Source of the DNA: JACKAN01 sp964502735
GTDB lineage: Bacteria > Bdellovibrionota > Bdellovibrionia > Bdellovibrionales > UBA1609
Length of the DNA: 64,000 nucleotides
Assembly: GCA_964502735.1 (NCBI GenBank)
Contig: CAZCYD010000006.1
Coordinates: 1 to 64,000 of the forward strand
Reading direction: 5' to 3'
Shown: positions 36,314 to 44,321 of the stretch, one piece after another
How positions within the stretch are numbered: position 1 is the stretch's first letter
Layout: each line of letters opens with the position of its first letter
Made by a program: the position numbers and the translations under genes
The notes under the pieces: model-generated
What the model was told of the DNA's origin: nothing
What the model saw: the letters and a program-made list of their open reading frames with translations, nothing else
Database searches by the model: none

Positions 36314-37795
36314 TTACAACTTTCTAACCTCACCAAATAGACCCCTTAGTATATCAATATTACTTTCTCGGGAAAAACCCGTAAGTTTGTCTCCCGTTTC
36401 CAAAACTGATCCACCTTGAGGAATATGATAACGCCCATTTCTTTCAATACTTGTAAGTAATACCCCAGCAGGAAGTCCCAGTTCAACGATTCGCTTTTTA
36501 TTAGCCGGGGAATCTTCTAAAACCCTTGCTTTTATTAATTCAAATCCTGTAGGTAGTGCTCCAATTGGCTCCTCAACAGGTTCTGAGGGAATAGGCTCGG
36601 TCACAGTCAGTTTCGCTGCAATCCAAGGTATAGTTGCTCCCTGCATAATTACGGAAATTAGCACGATAAAGAAAACCAAGTTAAATATATATTCGGCATT
36701 TGGAAGCCCAATAGTCCAAGGCAGTGTCGCAAGAATAATCGGAGCCGCACCCCTTAAACCGATCCAAGAAATAAACATCCGACTCTTGCTATCCACATTT
36801 TTCCCATGACCAGCAATAAGTACACTCAGTGGGCGAGCAACAAGCATCATAAAAAAAGCTAAAAGGAGTCCCTCCTTCCAAATATCAATCAATTTAGTTG
36901 GAAAGACGAGAAGTCCTAAAGCAAGAAAAATCACTATTTGCGAAATCCAGGCCACTCCATCTATAAAACGTACAATAGTACTTTTATGAATATATTCATT
37001 ATTGCCTAGATAAAGACCAGCCACATAAACAGCTAAAAATCCACTTCCACCCAAGTAAGATGTTGTTGAAAAAAGTAAGATCACTAAACCCGTGGCTAGA
37101 ACTCCATACAAGCCTTCGAATTCAACACCGGCTTTGTTGACTATAAATTGAAAGGCCTTGGCTCCATACCAGCCCAAAAACAACCCAAGTCCTGTTTGTC
37201 TGACAAACAACAACACAAAAGAAGACCAGCTATCACTAGCGGATGTAATATACATCAAAACGGCAAGTGTTAGAAAGACCGCCACAGGATCATTACTACC
37301 TGCTTCAAACTCTAGAGTTTGCTTAAGATTATTTTTAAGACTAAGCCCCCTTGATCTAAGTATGCCAAAAACGGCTGCGGCATCAGTTGATGAGACTATG
37401 GCTCCAAGCAATAAACTCTCTGGCCACTTTAAACCTAGAATGTAGTGCGAAAACACTCCCGTCACAATTGCCGTGATAGTTGTTCCAGCAAAAGAAAGAG
37501 AAATTCCAGTGGGCAAAATGGGGCGAACCGAAGACCAAGAGGTGCGAAGACCTCCATCAAAAATAATAAAAGCTAGGCAGACACTACCTACAGCAAACGC
37601 AATTTTGTAGTTATCAAAGGGAATATTTCCAGGCCCATCAGATCCGGCTAACATTCCCAACACAAGAAATAAAAGCAATGAGGGTAGACCAAACTTTGAG
37701 GAAATTCGGCTCAGTAAAACAGATACCACCAATAAAAGTGAGGAAAAAACAAGAACAAAGTCTAAAGTGAAATTGTCAAACTGAATAGGAAGCAT
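36314..37795 (-). CDS. K+/H+ antiporter, CPA1 family (NhaP2/CvrA-like)
   Basis: 493 residues from ATG 37795. It has about twelve membrane helices with the CPA1 core: FIIFDGGLRTSW, GAIVSSTDAAAVFGILRSRG, and EFEAGSNDPVAVFLTLAVL (the ND ion-binding motif). The soluble C-terminal domain (about 410-493, GFELIKARVLEDSPANKKRI) is TrkA_C-like, which fits the NhaP2/CvrA subgroup and suggests nucleotide or ion regulation. It moves K+ out in exchange for H+. A tiny membrane-protein gene lies upstream on the same strand. Confidence 0.88.
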   Translation of the reverse strand: MLPIQFDNFTLDFVLVFSSLLLVVSVLLSRISSKFGLPSLLLFLVLGMLAGSDGPGNIPFDNYKIAFAVGSVCLAFIIFDGGLRTSWSSVRPILPTGISLSFAGTTITAIVTGVFSHYILGLKWPESLLLGAIVSSTDAAAVFGILRSRGLSLKNNLKQTLEFEAGSNDPVAVFLTLAVLMYITSASDSWSSFVLLFVRQTGLGLFLGWYGAKAFQFIVNKAGVEFEGLYGVLATGLVILLFSTTSYLGGSGFLAVYVAGLYLGNNEYIHKSTIVRFIDGVAWISQIVIFLALGLLVFPTKLIDIWKEGLLLAFFMMLVARPLSVLIAGHGKNVDSKSRMFISWIGLRGAAPIILATLPWTIGLPNAEYIFNLVFFIVLISVIMQGATIPWIAAKLTVTEPIPSEPVEEPIGALPTGFELIKARVLEDSPANKKRIVELGLPAGVLLTSIERNGRYHIPQGGSVLETGDKLTGFSRESNIDILRGLFGEVRKL

Positions 37796-37855
37796 AATAC
37801 TCCTCGTACACTTCAAAGATTAAAATTGCAATTTTATTGCAATTTATTATTACTT

Positions 37856-37990
37856 TTAATCCTCATCATTTTCCTTATTTTTCTGAGATTTATTCATTTT
37901 CTCATCATGATCCTCAAAAAAGCTTCTAAGCCATAAGGTTAGAGGTATCATAAGTACGAGCATTATTGCGATAATTACATTATCAGACAT
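37856..37990 (-). CDS. Small single-pass membrane protein upstream of the K+/H+ antiporter
   Basis: 44 residues, starting at ATG 37990 with GGAG seven bases upstream. Residues 5-23 (VIIAIMLVLMIPLTLWL) are one membrane helix and the rest is highly charged (Asp, Glu, Lys, Asn). It lies about 60 bases before the antiporter on the same strand, so co-transcription is likely. Small single-pass proteins often assist transporters, but that is inference. The good Shine-Dalgarno and the composition switch support a real gene. Confidence 0.6.
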   Translation of the reverse strand: MSDNVIIAIMLVLMIPLTLWLRSFFEDHDEKMNKSQKNKENDED

Positions 37991-38077
37991 AAAGGTCTCC
38001 ATAGTATTGGACTGCTAAGACATAAATTTAGAAGTTAAAAAGGAATGCTTTCTTCAAGGATGCAGAAACGGTGGATC

Positions 38078-38383
38078 TCAAATTAACAATGAACAAAATA
38101 AAATAAACAAATAACTCGTAGAAAAATGATTGTGCAAATTGAGGTCATCATGATTTGAAATCAGCTGCAAAATATCAAAGAAGGCAAACTTAAAATTTAC
38201 TAAGAATTTCTCAAGTGATGTCTTCGGTTCAAATTTTTGCTGATGAGCTGGAGAATAAGAAAATAATTTAACATTATCTAGTGCTGTATTGTCACCAAGC
38301 TGTTTGCCAGAGATATGTGATCCCATCCACAGCGAGTGAATTAATACTAATAACAGTGCAAACAAGGTGCTAGATGATTTCAT
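38078..38383 (-). CDS. Small membrane or secreted hypothetical protein
   Basis: 101 residues from ATG 38383. There is an N-terminal hydrophobic helix (STLFALLLVLIHSLWMG) and a second hydrophobic run at the very C terminus (LFILFCSLLI). The middle is polar. I recognise no family and the start is uncertain. Confidence 0.4.
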   Translation of the reverse strand: MKSSSTLFALLLVLIHSLWMGSHISGKQLGDNTALDNVKLFSYSPAHQQKFEPKTSLEKFLVNFKFAFFDILQLISNHDDLNLHNHFSTSYLFILFCSLLI

Positions 38384-38480
38384 TATCCCCACATTTAAAA
38401 CTACCGCCAAGCATATTTCAAGCCCTTGAATGAGGCAAGAACAAATCTCTACCTAATGTGACGGCGGGGCTTAAAAGACA

Positions 38481-38509
38481 AATGAGCCGCCCTTGTTGGG
38501 CGGCTCATT
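38481..38509. terminator. Rho-independent-type hairpin
   Basis: A perfect 12-bp stem AATGAGCCGCCC / GGGCGGCTCATT encloses the loop TTGTT. The stem is GC-rich in a very AT-rich context. It lies just downstream of the katG remnant on the minus strand, with a T-rich tail on that side, so it probably is the old katG terminator. Confidence 0.85.
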
Positions 38510-38564
38510 ATAATTATCGCGATACAGTTATCAGAATACAATTACCACATTGCAACTATAGGGG

Positions 38565-38879
38565 TTAAAGGACGTCAAATCGATCGGCCATCATAACTTT
38601 ATTCCATGCCGTGACAAAATCTTGAACAAACTTTCGCTTGGCATCGTCCGAGGCATAAACTTCAGATATGGCACGCAGTTCGGTATGAGACCCAAATATG
38701 AGGTCTACAGGTGTAGCTGTCCATTGATTGGAAACATTAGACTTGGTCATCGCCTCACTTTTGGAATCTTTGCTAGTACCTGAAGCACATCCAAATTGCG
38801 CTGTAACTAGAGCGATGGCAAGCCAGCCTTTCCATCCTATGTTATTCAGACCTATTTTATTCAAACCTATACTTTTCAT
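38565..38879 (-). pseudogene. katG remnant: lipoprotein leader joined to KatG C-terminal tail
   Basis: 104 residues. The start has a perfect AAGGAG. A basic leader (KSIGLNKIGLNNIGWKG) and hydrophobic segment end in QFGC, a lipoprotein cysteine. From about residue 52 the sequence (WTATPVDLIFGSHTEL, then EVYASDDAKRKFVQDFVTAWNKV, ending DRFDVL) is the extreme C terminus of catalase-peroxidase. KatG is about 720 residues, so some 600 or more internal codons, including the whole heme domain, are gone while the frame stayed open. The gene cannot encode a catalase. Its terminator and Shine-Dalgarno survive. Confidence 0.85.
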
Positions 38880-39192
38880 ACAGTTCTCCTTCTAAAAGTT
38901 TTGGTTATCGACTCATCATATCTGCATGTAGCGGATGTATTTTAGACGGGTTAAAGAGTCACGTCGAAGTTACCGCACCCAACAACCGAACTTCCTTGAT
39001 CCATGCGCAACAGTAAGATAATTACAATCATAAAGTTAACTAATGACATACACTAAGTTAAATTGAGAAAAGTTATTGCCAGATAGTAACAAACTATAGG
39101 AACTCTTTAAAGGTGAAAAGAACTACATTTTGCTTTGTAACTTACTATGTTTCTCGTCACCTGGCTTCTCAGCAACTCATCAATAACTCTAT
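38880..39192. other. Intergenic region upstream of the decayed peroxidase genes
   Basis: About 310 bases between the katG remnant and the cytochrome c peroxidase remnant. It probably includes the former divergent promoters and the lost 5' end of the peroxidase gene. I see no intact gene. Confidence 0.5.
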
Positions 39193-39656
39193 TTGCAACG
39201 AGCTCAAGAAGTTCTTGGCATAAGAAAATACGACAAAGAAGAGATTGTACCTAACCAAAAGTCCCAAATTGAGCTAGGTAGAAAACTATTTTTTGATTCT
39301 CGCCTATCTAAAGATGGTACCACTTCCTGTGCCAAGTGTCATAACCCTTCTCACTTTGGCACCGACTCACGCTCTAAATCCATCGGAGTGGGGGGACTTC
39401 TCACCTCACGCAACACTCAGTCTGTTTTTAATCTTCGCTATCAACACTTTTTTCATTGGCGATTGGATCGCACAAGCCTTGAGGATCAAGCTCTTAAAGC
39501 TTTCACTGATTAAGCCTAATTACCCCAGCCCTTTTTGATTATTTCCTAGCCGGAGATAAAAAGGCTCTAACAAAAGAACAGCAAGAGGGCTTTCGGTATT
39601 TTATGAAGTTGGGCTGTATATCAAGCCCCTCTGCTAACCCCTTTGAGTCCAACTAA
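39193..39656 (+). pseudogene. Cytochrome c peroxidase (CcpA/MauG family) remnant
   Basis: The first part (39193-39513) keeps the family segment IELGRKLFFDSRLSKDGT and a heme site CAKCH, then NPSHFGTDSRSKSIGVGG and RNTQSVFNLRYQHFFHW. A stop follows (AFTD). The downstream part continues in another frame from 39516: ITPALFDYFLAGDKKALTKE then GFRYFMKLGC, where the second CxxCH site should follow but is missing. The signal peptide at the 5' end is also absent. Frameshift, internal deletion and loss of both ends make it a clear pseudogene. Confidence 0.85.
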
Positions 39657-41122
39657 CATGAACAAAGGCCGATATCGGAGTGTCCAGATGGCGGCAGGAG
39701 CAACTGGGGCGCACGATCGTATTGTTCTTGTGAAAAACCGCAACGATTCATGTGCTGACCTGATGAGAGGGCACAATAAGTTTTCTCCATTTTAATGTAC
39801 CCAACCTGATTTATACGAAACAGCTCTTTAACTGGTGGTGCTGAACATTGGCAAGCTCCTGTTGATGGTAGGTGTGTTGGTAAATCCTTTAGGTTGAGAG
39901 CCTCATCGTACTGCTTTTGCGTATAGCCACAACTCTTTAAGTGCTCATCAGAATTCAAGTAACAAAAACTAGTTTTTGAGCCGATATAACCTCCAACACC
40001 AACCCTAAATAAACCTTGAGGTGATAATACTGGTGATGGTGGAAGCACTGATGGAGCTGGAGCTGGATTGGTGAGTTGCATTTCCATCACTTCAACTTTG
40101 GTTCTAGCTTTATTTGAATGCTCAAGGCCTAGGTAGATTCCATCAAGTTTAATACTTTTCCAATCAGAAGGATAATCTCTCCACGAATACTTCTGAAATA
40201 AAAGGCTGACTGGAACTAAAACTAAAAACGATCCGTCCGCTAGCATCGTATAGGAAGAAACTAAAGGACCGTGATAGTAAACCAATTCTGGACCACCACT
40301 CATTCGATCATTATTTGATCTATAATCAATATCTCCACTAATATCGCAAACCTTTTCATTTTCTAACTCTGAACGAGAACCCTTTATAAACCTCTCTGTA
40401 CAATAATCAAAAAGTTGAGTTCTAGCTAAATTGACTTCAAGATAATGAGGCCTCCTAGGACTATCCAGTCCCGCCCATGAAGCTAAAAAACCAACCATAA
40501 ACCTTGAACCACCAGACTCTACCGCAGACTGTTCGGGAAGTCTAAATTGAATCTGTAAGTGAGTCGAGCTAGCTAAGGAAACCTTTGAAATTTCAGGATC
40601 TATCCAATTCATTCCCACAAAAAGGTGACCCGTCTGAATCAGTCTTCCTCTGTGCGACAACTTAGAATAATCAATTGTGTTCAATTCGAGATTAAGTTCA
40701 AAACCTTTTGATAAGGCCTTTTTACTAAAATAACCCTGCCATGGAGACGAAGGGTCAACTCTACCCTCCAAATATTTAGGAGGATCCAAGTCCCTCATCG
40801 TTCCATCCGAATAATTTTCATCTTCATGAGTGACTGAAAAGATTTTTGAAACATTTGCTTGCCCACCACAACTGGAATCTCCAAAAATATCTGTATAACC
40901 CGAGGGAAATAAGGCAAAACGGTGGCAGTTATTTTTAAATGCTGAAAGGTTGACATCAATCGCTTTTTTATCAATCAATATTTGAAAATCATTCGCTGCT
41001 TCATGTCCTTTGGACTTAAATTCAGAAAATTGTCCACATGATACAATAAAAATGGATAAAAAAAGTGAACTAAATATTCTCACCAATGACTCTGACTTTC
41101 GTAAGATGTAATTGCGCCTCAT
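39653..41122 (-). CDS. Lipoprotein with two C-terminal cysteine repeats
   Basis: 489 residues. The lipoprotein signal ends IFIVSCGQ. The body (residues 50-370) is strand-rich with no recognised family. At the C terminus two copies of a module of about 55 residues occur: LFRVGVGGYIGSKTSFCYLN with CGYTQKQYDEA and CQC, then LFRINQVGYIKMEKTYCALS with CGFSQEQYDRA and CSC. Each has four cysteines and a GF/GYxQxQYD motif, so each is probably a disulfide-linked binding module exposed at the surface. Start chosen at the only good methionine before the signal. Confidence 0.75.
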   Translation of the reverse strand: MRRNYILRKSESLVRIFSSLFLSIFIVSCGQFSEFKSKGHEAANDFQILIDKKAIDVNLSAFKNNCHRFALFPSGYTDIFGDSSCGGQANVSKIFSVTHEDENYSDGTMRDLDPPKYLEGRVDPSSPWQGYFSKKALSKGFELNLELNTIDYSKLSHRGRLIQTGHLFVGMNWIDPEISKVSLASSTHLQIQFRLPEQSAVESGGSRFMVGFLASWAGLDSPRRPHYLEVNLARTQLFDYCTERFIKGSRSELENEKVCDISGDIDYRSNNDRMSGGPELVYYHGPLVSSYTMLADGSFLVLVPVSLLFQKYSWRDYPSDWKSIKLDGIYLGLEHSNKARTKVEVMEMQLTNPAPAPSVLPPSPVLSPQGLFRVGVGGYIGSKTSFCYLNSDEHLKSCGYTQKQYDEALNLKDLPTHLPSTGACQCSAPPVKELFRINQVGYIKMEKTYCALSSGQHMNRCGFSQEQYDRAPQLLLPPSGHSDIGLCSC

Positions 41123-41466
41123 TATGAGACCCCCCTAAAACTGAAATTACTTGAGTGACTAATTATCAGTTCATAATAAGAAGATGCAATGAAGGTACCA
41201 CGTAAACAAAGTTAAGAACGTATTAGGGATTGAATTATTGTAAACGAACTTCGCAGTTGTAAAGATAAAGCTGACATTTAAGGAATAGATAAAATATAAA
41301 GAACTGGGAGACATCCCAAACAGTTTTATCTCAAGATATTGAAATGATTAAGAAGGGCTATGTCTTGCCTAATATAATGATTAGCTTCACATCTCTATTT
41401 GTCTCAATATAAGACATCAACATAAAAAAATCAAAAAATCAAAAAATCAAAAAAATGAATCACAAC
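41123..41466. other. Intergenic region with A-rich simple repeat
   Basis: Contains a run of repeated ATCAAAAA units around 41425-41455. No gene, RNA or hairpin is recognised. Confidence 0.55.
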
Positions 41467-42282
41467 TTATAAAGTTGATAAAGATAAAAAAGCGTCAATT
41501 TTTTTCCATAACTCAGGACCAGCAACAAATAATAAATCGTTATGTTTGGCGCTAGAAACTTCTAAGAACTCTTTGTTCTTAGAAGAAAATTTATTGAATT
41601 GTTCTTGCCCCATTTTAAATGGAATGATTTCATCTTTAGTTCCATGAAATACGAAAACAGGGGTAGTAATTTTACTTGCCCATTCTTCAGCAGGGAATGG
41701 AAAACGCAAAATCCACCTGATGGGCAAAAAAGGATAGTGGCCCTGTGCCAGCTGAGTGATTGATGTAAATGGAGTTTGAAGAATCAAGGCCTGAACAAAT
41801 TTTTTATTTTTATAAGCTAGATATGTTGCCGGAGCCGTCCCTAAAGACTCTCCAAATAATATTATCGGAAGTTCTTCAGAGTTGATTTGGACAATATGCA
41901 TATGGAGGTCGGAGGCACCCTTTAAAATTTGATTGTCGTCTAAGGGAAGGGGTGATGATTGGGCATAACCTGGGTATTCAGCAAGAACTAAGTGATAGCC
42001 TAGGGGGAGTAGGTTTTTTAAAGTCAAGAATCGCTCACAAGCTCTCCCTCCATTTCCATGAAAGTGAATAACCCACCCTTTTGCGCTCGTATTTTTTGAT
42101 TTAACGATGTAATAGCGAATACCGTTCTCAGTATCTTCATAAACCTCACCACCAGACTGCGCAACACCAGCACATTGATGAAATGGAGTTTGATCTGGAA
42201 AAAAAAGCAAGCGACTCTGAATAAAATAAATGTAGAAAACAAGAACTCCATAACTAAAACAAAATATTAAAACCCATTTCAT
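41467..42282 (-). CDS. Membrane-anchored alpha/beta hydrolase
   Basis: 271 residues. An N-terminal hydrophobic segment (WVLIFCFSYGVLVFYIYFI) anchors or exports the protein. The alpha/beta hydrolase core shows an oxyanion HFHGNGG, nucleophile elbow GESLGTAPA (serine), catalytic aspartate in VFHGTKDEIIP and histidine in AKHND. This is the BAAT/S33-like architecture of Bem46-type membrane hydrolases. The substrate is unknown, most likely an ester or amide. It stands alone. Confidence 0.9.
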   Translation of the reverse strand: MKWVLIFCFSYGVLVFYIYFIQSRLLFFPDQTPFHQCAGVAQSGGEVYEDTENGIRYYIVKSKNTSAKGWVIHFHGNGGRACERFLTLKNLLPLGYHLVLAEYPGYAQSSPLPLDDNQILKGASDLHMHIVQINSEELPIILFGESLGTAPATYLAYKNKKFVQALILQTPFTSITQLAQGHYPFLPIRWILRFPFPAEEWASKITTPVFVFHGTKDEIIPFKMGQEQFNKFSSKNKEFLEVSSAKHNDLLFVAGPELWKKIDAFLSLSTL

Positions 42283-42646
42283 AACAAGAACATCCTCAGT
42301 TCAGTTCCAGCCCCCAGATACAATCGCCGGAACTCATTATTCAAAATAACTATTTGACCCAATAAAGTCTAGTTGCCTAGCCATTTAACTTAAAGGCAAT
42401 AAAACAGTTCAAACCACATGTCCAAAAGTTTTAATGGCCTGCCTTTGATTGCAGTTAAAGCAAAGTAGTCTTAAATTCTCTATGTCCGCACATCCCCCCA
42501 AAACCACAATATAACATGAGAATTTTAAAGTTATTTTTAAAGCAGATAGAACAATATAAAAACTAAGCTCATACAGGCCTCAATAGGCCTACAAAGATAG
42601 TAAAAGGTGGTAACTAATACACTTTAATAAAGGGGTTGACGGGACA
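42283..42646. other. Intergenic region, no gene recognised
   Basis: About 360 bases between the hydrolase start and the tacT remnant. The part near 42600 may hold eroded toxin-gene sequence, but I can match no residues. No RNA or repeat seen. Confidence 0.45.
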
Positions 42647-42868
42647 TCAAGAACGAACTAAGGAGATCCCCCAAAAGAGAAACCCGTAATAGCCAAGGAC
42701 TGTCTTGTTTTTATCTCCGCTGCCTATCGCTACAAAAGTTTTATTGAATCCTACAGACTGATTTTGACGAGCCTTAGTCTTCAAAAAGTTGTTCAACTCC
42801 AAAAAGCCACAATCAAAGCTATCTCGGGCAAATGATTTATCAAGGGTGTGGAAGTCAAAGCTACTCAA
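42647..42868 (-). pseudogene. Truncated GNAT toxin (TacT-like) remnant
   Basis: 73 residues. DKSFARDSFDCGFLELNNFL, then KTKARQNQSVGFNKTFVAIG and LGYYGF, match the N-terminal third of TacT-type GNAT acetyltransferase toxins (about 165 residues). The sequence then breaks off before the acetyl-CoA-binding motif, so no activity is possible. The antitoxin remnant lies immediately upstream on the same strand, in the usual order antitoxin then toxin. Confidence 0.8.
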
Positions 42869-42874
42869 AACAGA

Positions 42875-43081
42875 CTACTTTCTGGTTTGCTTTTCGTAGT
42901 CCTTAAACGCTGTTTTCAATGCTTTATTTGGAGCTTGTGAATTGGTAAGTGCTGACAGAAACAATTCAGCATCTCTCTTCGCAAGAGAAATTTTCTCAAC
43001 CTCTGCAAGTTCTCTACGAGCAGGCCACTTTTTGACTGAATAATTCCAAATAGTCAGATATGATTTTTCGATTGAGGCCAT
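42875..43081 (-). pseudogene. DUF1778 antitoxin (TacA-like) remnant
   Basis: 68 residues. The C-terminal part, KISLAKRDAELFLSALTNSQ then APNKALKTAFKDYEK, matches the toxin-neutralising tail of DUF1778 antitoxins. The N-terminal ribbon-helix-helix DNA-binding domain is absent and is replaced by unrelated residues (IEKSYLTIWNYSVKKWPARR). An imperfect dyad AGGGTCTT/AAGACCCT upstream (about 43084-43117) might be a leftover operator or terminator. Confidence 0.75.
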
Positions 43082-43147
43082 AAGGGTCTTGAACTTCCTA
43101 ATACACTAAAAAGACCCTCAAGTGACTGCTTGTGGGTGGGGAATGAC

Positions 43148-43894
43148 ATGAAACAAGATTGGACAGCAGTTAATGAAATTCTATGGCAGTGCCCTTATAA
43201 ATTTAGTGCTGGTATCTCAAGATGCTTACTTCTTAAGGTCAGTGACAAGAAGTTTCTTGTTTATAGCCCTGGTGACAAGACAACAGCAGAATTAGCCAAA
43301 CAAATTATCCCAGCAGGCAGTGAACTTTTTCTGTTAGAACCAAATATCTATCACAACTTGGGGTTGTCTGTTTGGATGGAGGTTTTTCCAAATTCTAAAC
43401 CCGTTGCCGCAATAGCGGCTATTGATCGCTTGGAGAGAAAAACGGGTATTCGATCAGAAAATCTTGATTCTTTGAAAACCGTGCTCCCAAATCATATTTC
43501 TGTGATAGAGCTGCCATACAATAAAATTGGAGAGGTTTGGCTGGATGTTCAAGTGCCTGGCGAGCGGATCTGGGCGGTGTGTGATGCAATTTTTAATTTT
43601 TCAAGTTTGCCTGGTGGCTTAATGGGATTTTTCATGAAGCTCAACCGAATGGGGCCTGGTATTGAAATGAGTCGTATGTATCAGTATCTAGGTACTTCAA
43701 ATAAGAATAAGTATGGCGAGTGGCTGCTAAAGGAGTTAAGCGAGAAAAAACCAACTCAACTCATCCCACTGCATGGAGAGATTTATAAAAAGCAGGATTT
43801 GGTTCAAAAATTAGAGTTGCTTGCTAAAAGTAGACTGTTACCCAGTCTCAACAGGAAACCACTTCACTTCTTGAACCTTAAGCTAAGGCGATAA
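43148..43894 (+). CDS. Metallo-beta-lactamase-fold-like protein lacking the metal-binding motif
   Basis: 248 residues from ATG 43148 (a TTG 18 bases upstream is the alternative). The order of elements (FSAGISRCLLLKVSDKKFLVYSPG, LFLLEPNIYHNLGLSVWMEV, FPNSKPVAAIAAIDRL) resembles the DUF4336-type MBL fold, where the second block normally carries the HxH metal site; here it reads N-x-x-H. It may be a degenerate, non-metal member. Assignment is an inference. It is convergent with the ring-cleavage operon and overlaps its last gene by 17 bases. Confidence 0.5.
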   Translation: MKQDWTAVNEILWQCPYKFSAGISRCLLLKVSDKKFLVYSPGDKTTAELAKQIIPAGSELFLLEPNIYHNLGLSVWMEVFPNSKPVAAIAAIDRLERKTGIRSENLDSLKTVLPNHISVIELPYNKIGEVWLDVQVPGERIWAVCDAIFNFSSLPGGLMGFFMKLNRMGPGIEMSRMYQYLGTSNKNKYGEWLLKELSEKKPTQLIPLHGEIYKKQDLVQKLELLAKSRLLPSLNRKPLHFLNLKLRR

Positions 43895-44321
43895 CTTTAA
43901 ACTCAACGGCAATTGGAGTGGGTAAAGCCCCAACTTCGACAGTTGTTCGAGTGGCACCGTAGGCCCCGAGGTGTTCGGCATAAATTTTATTAAATTTTTT
44001 AAAGTCCGCCTTCATATCTGTTAAAAAAACCGTAACGTCCACCAGTTTGTCCAAGGAACTCCCCGACTCTTCTAGTATCACCTTTATATTTTCGATCACT
44101 GCAAGAGTTTGAACCTCAATGTCATGGGCCACAACATTGCCCTCGGCGTCTTCATAGGTTCCAGGAATTTGGTGAGTTCCGGGTTTGCGAGGGCCAACTC
44201 CCGACAAAAACAAAAATTCTCCAACTTTTTTTGCGTGAGGGTAAGCCCCTACTGGCTCAGGAGCTTTGTGTGTTGTAAAGTTTTTAGATGTCACGTTGTT
44301 GTCCTCCAAAAGCGTTGCCAT
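43878..44321 (-). CDS. amnD: RidA/YjgF-family protein, 2-aminomuconate deaminase type (AmnD-like)
   Basis: 147 residues from ATG 44321, overlapping the asparaginase-like gene by 38 bases. The sequence resembles 2-aminomuconate deaminases rather than ordinary RidA: VGAYPHAKKVGEFLFLSG, QTLAVIENIKVILEESGSSL, VDVTVFLTDM and GATRTTVEVGALPTP, with an insertion (GTYEDAEGNVVAHDIE) found in that group. The family reaction hydrolyses 2-aminomuconate to 4-oxalocrotonate plus ammonia. It is the last gene of the ring-cleavage operon, which fits its place after the dehydrogenase step. Confidence 0.82.
   Translation of the reverse strand: MATLLEDNNVTSKNFTTHKAPEPVGAYPHAKKVGEFLFLSGVGPRKPGTHQIPGTYEDAEGNVVAHDIEVQTLAVIENIKVILEESGSSLDKLVDVTVFLTDMKADFKKFNKIYAEHLGAYGATRTTVEVGALPTPIAVEFKVIALA

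Noticed and set aside
43083..43118. Operator of a working toxin-antitoxin operon
   Set aside because: The dyad is real but the antitoxin has no DNA-binding domain left, so it cannot be autoregulated now.
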